From: Amblyomma americanum
Lineage: Eukaryota; Arthropoda; Arachnida; Ixodida; Ixodidae
DNA: 64,000 nucleotides
Assembly (NCBI RefSeq): GCF_052857255.1
Contig: NC_135505.1
Location: 140,962,343-141,026,342, forward strand
Direction: 5' to 3'
Of the stretch, positions 18,058 through 28,900 are shown piece after piece. Position 1 is the stretch's first letter. Every line of letters begins with the position of its first letter. The notes below the pieces were generated by a model, which saw nothing but the letters and a program-made list of their open reading frames with translations, had not been told where the DNA came from and did no database searches. The translations under genes and the position numbers were made by a program.

Positions 18058-18141
18058 GTCAGGATGGCCGAGCGGTCCAAGGCGCTGCGTTCAGGTCGCA
18101 GTCCGGTCTTCCGGGCGTGGGTTCGAATCCCACTTCTGACA
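18058..18141 (+). tRNA. tRNA-Leu(CAG), copy 1
   Basis: 84 bases with a 7-bp acceptor stem (GTCAGGA with TTCTGAC, one G-U), discriminator A, and A box TGGCCGAGCGG. The anticodon loop TTCAGGT has CAG at 18092-18094, the long class II variable arm is present, and the B box is GGTTCGAATCC. An 11-base T run follows as a Pol III terminator. The fold is intact. Confidence 0.95.
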
Positions 18142-19200
18142 CATTTTTTTTTTTACTTTTTTTTCGCCTGCTCCTAGTTGTACTTTTTTACCACCGATAT
18201 TACCAAGACCGATATTAGAGAAACTCCCATATTTCGCACCATTTTCTGTGGCGATGAGGTGAAGCGATGCCATTAGCTGCCCGCTGCATGTGTTATTCTG
18301 TGATTTTCCTTTCTTCATTTCGATTTATAAAGCCTTAGAATCTTTTGCGGATCTGTCTGTCGCATGCGACCTGCACTGAGATGGACAGACATGCGATGCG
18401 AGTCCTCGCTAAACGACGAAGCATCAAAATTAAGGCACAACACGCGATTCATTTCAGAAAGAGGCGTCCAATGGCTACTTCGTGGATCTTATGAATAATG
18501 CTCTTGCCACAGCAGGGCTCTCGCGAAATCATATGACATGTAAGCGAATGCTTCTTGGATTCATGGGAAAGATATTGCCTTCATGCACAAACCTTGTTAA
18601 AATGCCCCCCCCACCCCCCCCCCACCCCACCCCCCCCCCCCCCCCCCCACAAAACAAGCGGACAACGCAAGCATTGACGGAAACGACAATGGTTTCACAT
18701 CAAGGGCGGTGCTGTCGGGAGCTTGCGCACTCTTACTAACCTCGGGCGCATGGTTTTATTAGAAAATATGCGAGACTAACATCGCGACTAAAGTTTATCA
18801 GTTACTCTAAATATTTCATTTGCCCTTCCGAGGATAAAAGGCTTCGCAGCTGTTGACATTTAGTTCCTGGCATGGGCCCTATATATAGCGGACATAAGGT
18901 CAGTGCCACCAAGACCAGACAAATGATAAATTACTAATGTATTCTTTACTAACTTATATCACCAACTCTTCCCGAGTTCTCTTTACAGCTCATTTTAAAC
19001 ATGTGATGAACCATAGTGGCGAGCTTCCAGGCAGGATTTATCGGTACCAGCCATGTCTTATCTAACATAATCTAACACAGGTCGCAGCGCCCCATGTCGG
19101 GATACACAGCCTTTCAAGGCCATGTTCGCTATCCCTTCGCCCTCCCCACCCGCAATATTTCGTTCTGCTACATATGTCTGTGACCTCGCAAGCAAGCGTC
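18142..19200. other. 3' flank of tRNA-Leu copy 1, homologous to flank of copy 4
   Basis: About 18440-18790 aligns with about 30940-31340 (shared GTGCTTCTTGGATTCA-like words and GCAAGCGGACAACG). The C-rich run at 18605-18648 sits where copy 4 has an A run. Confidence 0.65.
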
Positions 19201-19204
19201 GAGA

Positions 19205-21100
19205 CAATTAGCCGCGTATCCCCGAGGCTACAGGCAACGCCGCCATTCCCTTCCTAACGGTAATCATGGAGTCCTTTTCAGGGCTCCACATCCCGAATTT
19301 GAATCTCCGGAATGGCGGGAAAATTTTTAAATAGGATTTTTTTTAGGCAACATACACGCCTTTTGCTTCCCAACCAAGATTAACATATCTATAAAGAGCC
19401 ATATAATTCAATTTTACAAACAACAAAAGTTGGATGCCGTTGCCTTCATTGTCTTTGCACCCCACATACAAGAACTGGAGATAGGTTCCAATGATGGCTC
19501 GTCCTTATCAAGCATCGGACACTTTATTCGCTGTCCAACATACGGCCTCGAACACAGAGATGAGGCCGTCGCGAAGCAGAACCGACAGCTGAGTTAAGGC
19601 CATATGTTGCCATCAAGTTTTGAAGTCGGCTTCCAGCCGGCCGAGTAGACAATTATCGTCTAGAACGTCCATGTCCTCTTTGCATACTGACTGCGTCGTA
19701 GCAGCCTTCCTCGTGCAGTAGGTTGGGGTACCGGCTGGTTCCGGTGTGTAAGCTGCCCGCAGGAATAATGAGGAGTGGCTTTAGTAGCCCCGCTGACCAG
19801 GAGCTCGAAGGCTGTGCCGACTGCACCCTGGACTACTTTGTTCACGTGCTCGGCGAGGAACCGGGTCTCTCCGGTCAGCGGGTTCTCGCCAGAACTCGGC
19901 CGGCCATACACGCTTGGTCGCGTGAAACGTGCCATTGAAGGATTCTTCTTCTCTGTCGCGTGCCACCGCGTGTCTTCTGCGTATGTGTTTCCTTTTGTTT
20001 TTGGCCCCAGTAATGGCATGTTCCACGCGACCAAGCATATAATCGATGTTGGACAGCCGAGAGGTCCCGGCGCCATCTGTTTTTCACTGTGTGTTTATTT
20101 TTATACGTCATGTCTAATGTGCATAGTTTATTGATGTATCACGTCACGAATGCCATTTGGAGCGAACTTGACCGAAATTGGCACCGCAAATAAGTTGACG
20201 CACAACAGTGCAATGGAGGTAGAAAAAGTTGGCGCGTAATGACAAGGAGGGCAATGCAGCCTGTATTCTATTACTACTCCTTTTCCCCTTCTAAACGCTC
20301 CTGTTCCCAGCAAATCAGTGCCTGTGTCTTGGCCACTCCCCAGTAATGCGTATGTATCATCTTTATTTGAGGCCAACCAACCAACATTGGCCAATCTCCC
20401 GCCGTGGGTATGTGCCATTAAGCCTGAGGAGGACAAATCAATCATATGGAAGAAAGGCTGATAGGGGACGATGTTATCACTTTTTAGGGACAGGGAGTCA
20501 TCAGGGTGGAACATGAGCGTTGTATTCGTGTTTCTTGGACACACCAGTATAGCACTGCATGTATTCATGCCTAATTTGTGCACAACTCTCATGCGTGCTC
20601 GCATCAAGTCATCACTTTGGCGAACTACACACCTGAAAATACCTGGCACGTGGCGACACAGGTGTCATGGTGAGGAACCACACTAGCTACGCGGTGCTTG
20701 TCTCAGTGTGTCGACATGCGCGCATTAGACAAACAAGCAGACTTTCGCTGCGGCCCGGCTGTTCAAAATAACGGCCAGCATGACGTCAGAATTAGCCATC
20801 GATTTATCGACAAGGTACTTATCGTAAGCAATTGAGAATTTTTGAAGGGAAACACAGTTCACATGCTCCCGATATGCCAGGTCGTTCGTCCTGCCAGGAC
20901 GGCCGAGCGGTCCAAGGCGCTGCGTTCAGGTCGGAGTCACGGTCTTCCGTGCGTGGGTTCGAATCCCACTTCTGACACTTCTTTTTCTCTCTCCCATCCC
21001 AAAAACGACGAAAACTGTGACTATTTCCTTCTCCATTGCGAACCCTTAACAACTCCAACTAAATTGTGGGACGTTTTCTCCAAGCAGGACTTTTTAAATT
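19205..21100 (+). repeat. tRNA-Leu repeat unit, copy B
   Basis: Aligns along its length with copy C (22375-24850): AATTTGAATCTCCGGAATGG at the start, the TAFELLVSG-encoding block on the minus strand near 19800, the TAGAAAAAGTTGGCGCGTAA region, ACATGCGCGCATTAGA, then the tRNA and its 3' flank. The minus-strand frames are broken. Confidence 0.8.
20893..20977 (+). tRNA. tRNA-Leu(CAG)-like, copy 2, probable pseudogene
   Basis: 85 bases with anticodon CAG at 20927-20929, but there is a C-A mismatch in the acceptor stem (GCCAGGA against TTCTGAC) and a G-G mismatch in the anticodon stem (CTGCG against CGGAG). The variable arm is one pair longer and still paired (CACGG/CCGTG). Boxes A and B are present. 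Likely a decaying copy. Confidence 0.8.
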
Positions 21101-22374
21101 TAAACTTCTTCCACAAAATTTGGTTTGGGGTTTGGAAGCAGTCTGGTTTGTAACGATGTACTTAAATCTAAAAACCAGACCGTCCTCTGTCCCCACTGAA
21201 GATAGATCCGGGCCGGCTGCTTTTAAATTTAAGTTTTTGTTGGAAAAAAAAAATGACCCGCAATTTACTATAAGATATTCCCTCCCTGACAAGCAAATCT
21301 ACTAGAATTGGAGAGGACACATAAGCTCCGCCTAAAGGGTATGACGCAACAGCGTAGTAGATTAGGATTTCCATTCTGAGAAATTTGGCGTCTTTGAACG
21401 CATTTTTCGTTGTTTTCAATTGTTTCAATTGATTAATTCATCAATTACAGATTAATTTTCCTTAATTCGCGTAATCAAGCATTGTCTTTTCATTCTTAGC
21501 ATTTTGACAGCTTTGAACACCTATTTTTTTAATTTTTATTTTCCATTTTCTTTAATTAATCAATTAATTATAATTATTTATTTAAATAATCACTGCGTGT
21601 GACACATCAGTCAATCATCAAGCACTAGATCCACAAATTGCCATGATACGATTTTTTTTTTGCGCAGCCCCCGATTATTTCTGACACGTGGTGCCGAGCT
21701 ACTGCTACGCCGACTGCTCTTCGACTGAACGAGCTGTATACGCTATCGCGTAAAACGTTTAGCTTACAAACTGTGTGTACACTGACTCTGAACTGCATAA
21801 CTTTTCATAAGCTGAGAATTTTAAATTTTGCTCCTCGCACTTCAAATTATGCAGCCGATTTCCGGTTATGTCTCCCATCAACCGAACAGCAGCGGAGCGT
21901 GCATGCAGAGAAAAAGCGAAAAAACAGTATTTATTTATTTGTTTTGCTCACTCAAAGCAGGCGCCATCAAGGAAGTTCACTTCCGGTTATGTCAGTGCAA
22001 TGCAAGGCTGACTCATGTTCCTACCACCGGCTTGAGAGATATGATATATACTTCGACCTTCGGCTTTAGAGATATGATATCTGACATATGCCTCTGACTG
22101 CTCTGGAGTGGCACTCGAAGTCACCGGGACTGCCATATAGGACTGCCGTGGAAAACCATTTGGGAACTTTTCTGACGATAGCAAAAACGTTAACAGGAAA
22201 ACACTGCAAGGCTGCGACCTGAGATCTGCGGATATTGTTTACTGTTATAGTTGAATCTAAGAACATATAAAAAAATTTGCGTTCAGAAACTCTTTCCCTT
22301 TAAAAAATGCTTTTGTCCAGAATTGCTGAGCATGTCGCAAGCAAGGGTCAAGATTTTCTTTTAGCGTGTAACCT
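21101..22374. other. Intergenic between repeat copies B and C
   Basis: Holds a fragment of the MITE family at about 21308-21360 (TAAGCTCCGCCTAAAGGGTA, then TGACGCAACAGCGTAG). The rest is AT-rich with no gene recognised. Confidence 0.5.
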
Positions 22375-23349
22375 TGAGGCTGGGCTACGACACCATTACC
22401 TTCGGAATGGTAATCACAGAGTCCTTTCAGGCCTCCACATCTCGAATTTGAATCTCCGGAATGGCGGGGAAATTTCTAAATACAATTTCTCACGCAATGA
22501 ACGCGTGTTTTGTTGCCGAACCAAGATCAACGTGTCTAGAAAGAGGCATAGAATTAAATTTTGCAAACAACACAACTTTGATGGAGGGTCCTCAGTGCCT
22601 TTATACCCCACATACAAGAACTGGAGGTCAGTTCCAAGGATGACTCGCCCTTATCAAGTAACGGACACTTTATTCCTTGTCCAACATACGACCTCGGGTA
22701 CAGATACAAGACCTTCGCGAAGCAGAACTGACAGCTGAGCTACGCCCTTTGAATTTTCAAGTCGGCCTCCAGCCGGCCGAACTGACAACTCTCGTCTAGA
22801 ATGCCCATGTCCTCTTGGCATAATGATTGCGTTGAAACAGCCTTGCTCGTGCGGTTGTTGAGGTACCGGATAGTTCTGGTGTGTAAGCTGCCTGCAGGAA
22901 TGATGAGTAGTGGCTGTGGTGGCCCCGCAGACCAGGAGCTAGAAGGCTGTGCCGACTGCACCCTGGACTACTTTCTTAACGTGCTCGGCGAGGAACCGGG
23001 TCTCTTCGGTCAGCAGGTCCTCGCCCTTACTAAGCCAGCCATCGACTGGACACAGATGCGACTTGAAGAGGTTTAAGTGCACGGTGATGACCCCGGCCGC
23101 CAGCAGCTGGAAGGCTGTGTCCGAAACCTCGTAGACACCCGTGCACTCCGGATGCCGCGGGGAGCGGGGGACAGCGCCGCTTGCGGGCACCAACGTCGCT
23201 GTATGGTCAGGCTCTTCATCTTAAGCGGCGAGACCCAGGGGGGCGTGGATTACCGCGTGCTACCACTGTGTGTACCGGGAACGGGGCTCCTGGATTGCCG
23301 TGCACCACCAGGCGCCGCGATGGAAGTCGCATTCCGGGAGCTTGGCTTA

Positions 23350-23502
23350 GAAGGAAGGAAGGAAGGAAGGAAGGAAGGAAGGAAGGAAGGAAGGAAGGAA
23401 GGAAGGAAGGAAGGAAGGAAGGAAGGAAGGAAGGAAGGAAGGAAGGAAGGAAGGAAGGAAGGAAGGAAGGAAGGAAGGAAGGAAGGAAGGAAGGAAGGAA
23501 GG
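23350..23502. repeat. (GGAA)n microsatellite, about 153 bp
   Basis: Pure tetranucleotide array. It generates long, spurious open frames on both strands. Confidence 0.98.
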
Positions 23503-24123
23503 CCTCAGACGATGCTGGACATACCCACTACGGGGGAGTGGCCAAGACACAGGCGGCAAATTGCTGGATACAGGAAAGTTTTGACGGGAAAATGAGTGGC
23601 AGTAGTATGTGGTCTGATAGATTGGAAGACGGAAGGACAGAGGCCTGTTAACTTGGAGATCGAGGACGGGACAATGGCTTAATGTGCATATTAGTAAGAC
23701 ACGACCGTTCTGAGCCGAGGATTCTTCTTCTCTGTCACGCGCTGCCGCGTGTCTTTCATGCTTCTGTTTCCTTCTTTTGCGGCAGACATTTTCTTTTCGG
23801 CCCCACATGACCAATGGACAGCCGCGCCCAGCGCCGTCTTGTTTTTCACAATACATTTCGTTTTTCTACGCTATCGTCATGTCTTCAGGTCAGTAACACC
23901 ATTTGGTGGGAACTGGATCGAAAAGGGCGCTGCAAATAAGTTGGCGCATAGCTTCGGAATGGAGTAGTGGAGGAGGAGAAAGTTGGACGGTAAGGACGAG
24001 GAGGCCAAATCATCACTTTTCTGGAACAGGGCGTTATCATGTTGAAAAGCCTATAGTGCCGCATGTATTCATGCCAAATTTATGTACGACTCCCATGCGT
24101 GTGCTCAAGTCATCATTTCGGTG

Positions 24124-24275
24124 CACTCATCATCAGCAGCAGCAGCATCAGCCTGACTACGCTCATCATCATCATCATCAGCCTTACTATGCCCAGTGCA
24201 GGGCAAAGGCTTCCCCGATGTCTCTCCAATTAACCATGTCATTTGCCAGCTGCGGCCACCGTATCGCCGCACTAC
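24124..24275 (-). mobile_element. RTE LINE 3'-end fragment
   Basis: CATCATCATCATCAG, then TATGCCCAGTGCAGGGCAAA and a CCAATTAACC/GCAGCTGC-type continuation, which is the reverse complement of the RTE 3' region at 6790-6886. Confidence 0.75.
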
Positions 24276-24539
24276 ACACCTGAAAATACCTCACTCGTGG
24301 CGACACAGGTGTCATGGCGATGCACCACGCTACCTTCGTTGTGCATGTGACAGTATGTTGACATGCGCGCATTAGAAAAACGAGCAGACTTTCGCTGCGG
24401 CCCGCCGATTCAAAATAACGGGCAGTATGATGTCAGAGCTAGTTATCTATTTATCGGCAAAGTGCCTATCGTAAGCAAACCAAATTTTTCCCAGTGAAAC
24501 ACTGTTCACACCTTCCCAATATTGCAGAGTTCTCGTCCT

Positions 24540-24623
24540 GTCAGGATGGCCGAGCGGTCCAAGGCGCTGCGTTCAGGTCGCAGTCCGGTCTTCCGGGCGT
24601 GGGTTCGAATCCCACTTCTGACA
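24540..24623 (+). tRNA. tRNA-Leu(CAG), copy 3
   Basis: Identical in sequence to copy 1. Anticodon at 24574-24576, intact stems and boxes. Followed by a T run within 15 bases (TACTTTTTTTTC). Confidence 0.95.
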
Positions 24624-25451
24624 CATACTTTTTTTTCTTGATCGCTTGGAGATCTAAACTATCCAAAACTCGCACTGTATTCCTTTCTCTCCACTTCAAA
24701 GCAGGAAAAACTATCATGTATTCCTTTCTCTCCACTTCAAAGCAGGAAAAACTATCACAAAAAATTGAAATCAGTAAACAGACTGTCTCTAATAAATTGG
24801 GAGAAATTTCCTCGAACCACAACTTTTTAACTTTAAATAGTTACCCCGTTTAGCATGTGCACAAGTTTTTCAGGAAATGTGTTCGCCGAAGCACAATATA
24901 TCGAGGAACACCGGACATTTCAAACTTGATGAGCAGACGGCGCAGGAACAGCAAATATCTGTACGAATGGGAATGCCTAGGTGGGAAATGTAGTGCCGAA
25001 CTTTGTAGAAAGCCAAGCCACTCTGCGCCACTGCGCCACTCTGCTAGGTGCTCGGAGGTGTATATTTAGTGCTTTATAAATCATAATACACTTTTTATTA
25101 TCATTTAATTGTTATTTACATTAATACTTTGCTTGTCACAAATAGCATGGAAGCTCCGAGTTTTATTATGTTTCTGTCTGCGTACGTAACCATACCGTGC
25201 AAATCAGTATAATGTCTCTACAGCGGGGTTTTTATTATTTTTTTTTCAATATATCAGAAGCATATGGTACTTTGTGTTCGTCGGAACACGTTGGACTGCA
25301 GCTGTTATAACTTTGACAAGCCTGCACTACATCGTTTACTCATTGCATCGCCATCTTCAACTGGTGTTGTATGGCTTCGCTGGGCTCCCTAGCACTGAGG
25401 ATTTTGTAGTTTCCAATGACAGCTGGTACGTATGCGTCGAACGTACGCACG

Positions 25452-25612
<161 letters not shown>

Positions 25613-25660
25613 GGCGGCACCCTTATCTGCTATATATATATAGCAGATAAGGATGCCGCC

Positions 25661-25735
25661 GGTGGTACCCGAACCCACGACCTCCGAATATCGCGTCCGC
25701 GGTACTCTACCAACTGAGCTACGGCGACGGTTGTC
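25661..25735 (-). repeat. tRNA-like SINE head, second family
   Basis: The reverse complement reads CGCCGTAGCTCAGTTGGTAG (A box) and GTGGGTTCGGGTACC (B box), with a partly foldable cloverleaf. Neighbouring GCCGCCGG and TA tracts suggest SINE context rather than a working tRNA. Confidence 0.6.
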
Positions 25736-25923
25736 CAATATGCTGCTTTCGTGGGTGTTTTTGTTTTGCATGTAAGCGAACCCTGAGAGTGTTCACCAGC
25801 GCCACCCTCGCTGCTTTCTGCTGCTTTATAAGTAATTTTCGTTAATCCAATTGATTGGCACTACAAATTATAAAAAATAGAAACATTCCCCTGTGCACCT
25901 TGGTTTGGGTGACTGTTGGCTTC

Positions 25924-26055
<132 letters not shown>

Positions 26056-26589
26056 CGGAGCCCTCCACTACGGCACCTCTTTCTTCCTTTCTTCTTTCAC
26101 TACCTCCTTTATCCCTTCCCTTACTACGCGGTTCAGGTGTATATTATGTAATATAGGTGCATATATCAAGTAATATATATTATTATGTGCGTACGTTCGA
26201 CGCATACGTACCAGCTGTCATTGGAAACTACAAAATCATCAGTGCTAGGGAGCCCAGCTAAGCCATACAACACCAGTTGAAGATGACGATGCCATGAGTA
26301 AACGATGTAGTGCAGTCTTGTCAAAGCTATAACAGCTGCAGTCCAACGTGTTCCGACGAACACAAAGTACCATATGCTTCTGATATATTGAAAAAAAATA
26401 ATAAAAACCCCGCTGTAGAGACATTATACTGATTTGCACGGTATGGTTACGTACGCAGACAGAAACATAAGAAAACTCGGAGCTTCCATGCTATTTGTGA
26501 CAACCAAAATGTGAACCAAAATAACAATTAAATCATAATAAAAAAGTGTATTGCGGTTTATAAATCACTAAATTTACGCCACCCATGAT

Positions 26590-27277
26590 CTTTGTGATAT
26601 TGTTTTCCCAGAGCCTATGTACAGGGCCTTGTACAGTGGAGGTCCTGGAGCTGATGTTTTAAAAAGGGTAAAGAAAATGCAGGTGCCACCAGGAGTAAAG
26701 ACCTTCTTTTTTAAATTACACACCGGGACACTCCCAGTTAAAAAGTTTTTGGAAGGAAAGGATTTCTTTTTACCGTGGGGATCGAACTGCTTAATTTGTA
26801 AACAGCCCGAAACAATAGACCATGTTTTTTTGCATTGCTGGGAAGGGGTTTATTTTTGGGATGTGTTACAAAGGACAATAAAGAAAGAGCTACCACTTGA
26901 CGCGCAGGGAATTCGTTATTTAAGCACAGACAATGAGGATGGGGTACCATTTGATCTCATAATGCCCTTGGGCCTCCACTGTATATGGCGCTCCAGAATG
27001 GCTGGCTATTATTGTGACAAAGACGCACGACCTGCCCGAATTTATTTTCGGGAAAGAATGGACTGCTTTCTGGCCATCCAGAAAGCAGCTGCGGAGCCTC
27101 CCGAGTGGCTCTCGAGGCTAGAGCCGCTCTGTATGCTTCGTGAATTTTAGTATGACGAAGCCAGACTCATGATGGCTGACCACGACAGTGTCGTATGTAC
27201 ATAGCGTTTTGTGTGTTTTTGTTGAGTGTTTTTTGTGTAAATGTTATGGGTCAAAGCCAGGCAATAAAGAAAAAAAA
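26590..27277 (+). pseudogene. 5'-truncated LINE: zf-RVT C-terminal domain and poly-A end
   Basis: An open frame of 177 codons (26617-27150) matches the zinc-binding domain at the C-terminus of non-LTR reverse transcriptases (zf-RVT). It reads KTFFFKLHTGTLPVKKFL, then CLICKQPETIDHVFLHC, a C-x2-C-x7-H-x4-C pattern, then VYFWDVLQ. A 3' UTR of about 125 bases with AATAAAG and eight or nine A residues ends exactly against the first base of tRNA-iMet. RT and endonuclease are missing. Confidence 0.82.
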
Positions 27278-27349
27278 AGCAGAGTGGCGCAGTGGAAGCG
27301 TGCTGGGCCCATAACCCAGAGGTCCGTGGATCGAAACCACGCTCTGCTA
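27278..27349 (+). tRNA. Initiator tRNA-Met(CAT)
   Basis: 72 bases. The acceptor AGCAGAG pairs with CTCTGCT in A1-U72 form, and the discriminator is A. The anticodon stem GGG/CCC flanks the CCCATAA loop with CAT at 27310-27312. The T arm has GGATCGAAACC, with an A where elongators have T54-psi. These are the eukaryotic initiator hallmarks. A seven-T Pol III terminator follows at about 27353. The 5' flank is a LINE poly-A tail. Confidence 0.96.
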
Positions 27350-28011
27350 CAATTTTTTTCTTAATTTTATTTCGGTCGAATTTAAAGCATAAACATGTGC
27401 TTGGATTTCTACAAAATTCGCCACGACACTTCAGACTCAGGCATTCCCATTCTTACAGATAAACAGAAAATAAAGAACGGCATAATAGCTGTGATACGTT
27501 CTTCCAAAAAGCATTATAAGTACATAATTGTGTACCTAAGAGAACACAATTACCTACTCACAGCATACTTTTGTGTTTGAAAGAGATATGTCTACAGTAT
27601 ATATTTCTCGGTAGCATTAGATCTTCCTTACAGGGCTGCAAATTACAAAGAATAATTGCTAAATCAACTAATTCACGAGCAAATTAAGTCACTGACGAAG
27701 GGCTAGTAGGATGGAATTAACCTGGAAGAGAATCTATCGAATCCAGGTCAGGTTTCATTCTAGAGGAAAAAATTTTCCTAACCGATGTACAATTAGAGAT
27801 TATTTAAAATGCCCCCCAAAGAAGTGTCATTTCGTAAAACTTTTAATGATAGAATACATTTACGGATTCTGTAAGTGATTTTTTAATTTCTGCCTTTTCT
27901 TGCTATCTTCACCGCAAGGGCAGGATCGTTGTCGAACGGCAGGAGGTATTGCATTGCGTTCTGACGTGTATTTTTAGTCAAATACCAGTGAGACTTGATA
28001 CCGTTCTTGTT
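27350..28011. other. Intergenic, no feature recognised
   Basis: AT-rich sequence between tRNA-iMet and the SINE. Confidence 0.4.
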
Positions 28012-28320
28012 ATAATTGGTTTTGGGGGAAAGGAAATGGCGCAGTATCTGTCTCATGTATCGTTGGACACCTGAACCGCGCCGTAGGGGAAGGGATAGAG
28101 GAGGGAGTGAAAGAAGAAAGGAAGAAAGAGGTGCCGTAGTGGAGGGCTCCGGAATAATTTCGACCACCTGGGGATCTTTAACCGTGCACTGACATCGCAC
28201 AGCACACGGGCGCATTAGCGTTTTTCCTCCATAAAAACGCAGCCGCCGCGGTCGGGTTCGAACCCGGGAACTCCGGATCAGTAGTCGAGCGCCCTAACCA
28301 CTGAGCCACCGCGGCGGGGC
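28012..28320 (-). repeat. Full-length Ruka-like SINE with perfect 15-bp TSD
   Basis: The minus-strand element has, in order, a tRNA-like head (TGGCTCAGTGG A box, GGTTCGAACCC B box), the hinge TGCGTTTTTATGGAGG, a body with GTGGTCGAAATTATTCCGGA, a pyrimidine-rich block, and a CCAATTAT tail. GATACCGTTCTTGTT occurs at 27997-28011 and again at 28321-28335 as target-site duplication, which defines the element ends. Confidence 0.97.
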
Positions 28321-28588
28321 GATACCGTTCTTGTTGTTATCATTTTTATTGTTTTTCATCCGCAATATTCATTTCAACATAGCAGAGAGGGGCGAAAAAA
28401 AAAGACCCCCAGCACTGTAGGAGCGATCTGTTCAGCGACCGCAAAACACGCCTTTCATACTAATCTGATTGGGCCGCATTGCCAGGCATATCCAGTTACC
28501 GCTGCTTACGTTCCAGGGAAGACGTAGATCGATAGAAAACGCGGTGGTGCGTTGCGTTAGAGAAGAATAGAAAAAAAAGAGGAAAATG

Positions 28589-28900
28589 TTAACTCTGATA
28601 CGTTCCATCTTCCTGTTCTGGAACAAGGGGGTGATAGTGAAAGTCAGGCTCCCGCTGCTCTGAGAGAGTCTCTGTCCGGTGTAATCGCCAAGAAAACACC
28701 GGAAAAACTACGAACAAAATAGCTAAAAAACACCCCAAGAACGCGGTTTCCTTCGACCGTGCCAGCCACGTGCGGTAAGCTGGGGTGAAAAGCGAGTCAG
28801 GTGGGGAATTGTAATTAGAAAACGCCTCCGCTAGCGCTGGCCAACACTGGTTGGAGGTTGTTGCGAAAGGGCATGACGTCGACGACTGATGACCGGGCAT
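28589..28900 (-). CDS. Hypothetical single-pass membrane protein, 103 aa
   Basis: Unrecognised. An ATG at 28900 opens a 103-codon frame. A polar, proline- and serine-rich N-terminal half is followed by one strongly hydrophobic helix (TAFLGCFLAILFVVFPVFSW, about residues 52-71), an Arg/His boundary (RLHRTE), and an acidic tail ending in TYQS. The composition is protein-like and no repeat overlaps it. It lacks a conserved motif, and codon-level or transcript evidence is not available here. It could be a lone exon of a larger gene or a chance frame. Confidence 0.35.
   Translation of the reverse strand: MPGHQSSTSCPFATTSNQCWPALAEAFSNYNSPPDSLFTPAYRTWLARSKETAFLGCFLAILFVVFPVFSWRLHRTETLSEQREPDFHYHPLVPEQEDGTYQS

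Larger units (their letters stand above)
22375..24850 (+). repeat. tRNA-Leu repeat unit, copy C
   Basis: Homologous to copy B in the same order and orientation. It is enlarged by a GGAA microsatellite and an RTE tail fragment. Two blocks near 22930 and 23095 read, on the minus strand, GTAFELLVSG-like and DTAFQLLAAG, but not in one open frame. A 41-bp direct duplication lies at about 24679-24760. Confidence 0.8.

Noticed and set aside
23077..23856. Open frames of 150-170 codons around 23.1-23.9 kb
   Set aside because: Their length comes from the GGAA array, read as KEGR or LPSF repeats.
25661..25735. Functional tRNA gene on the minus strand
   Set aside because: The acceptor and anticodon stems do not pair well and it is fused to SINE-like sequence; called a SINE head.
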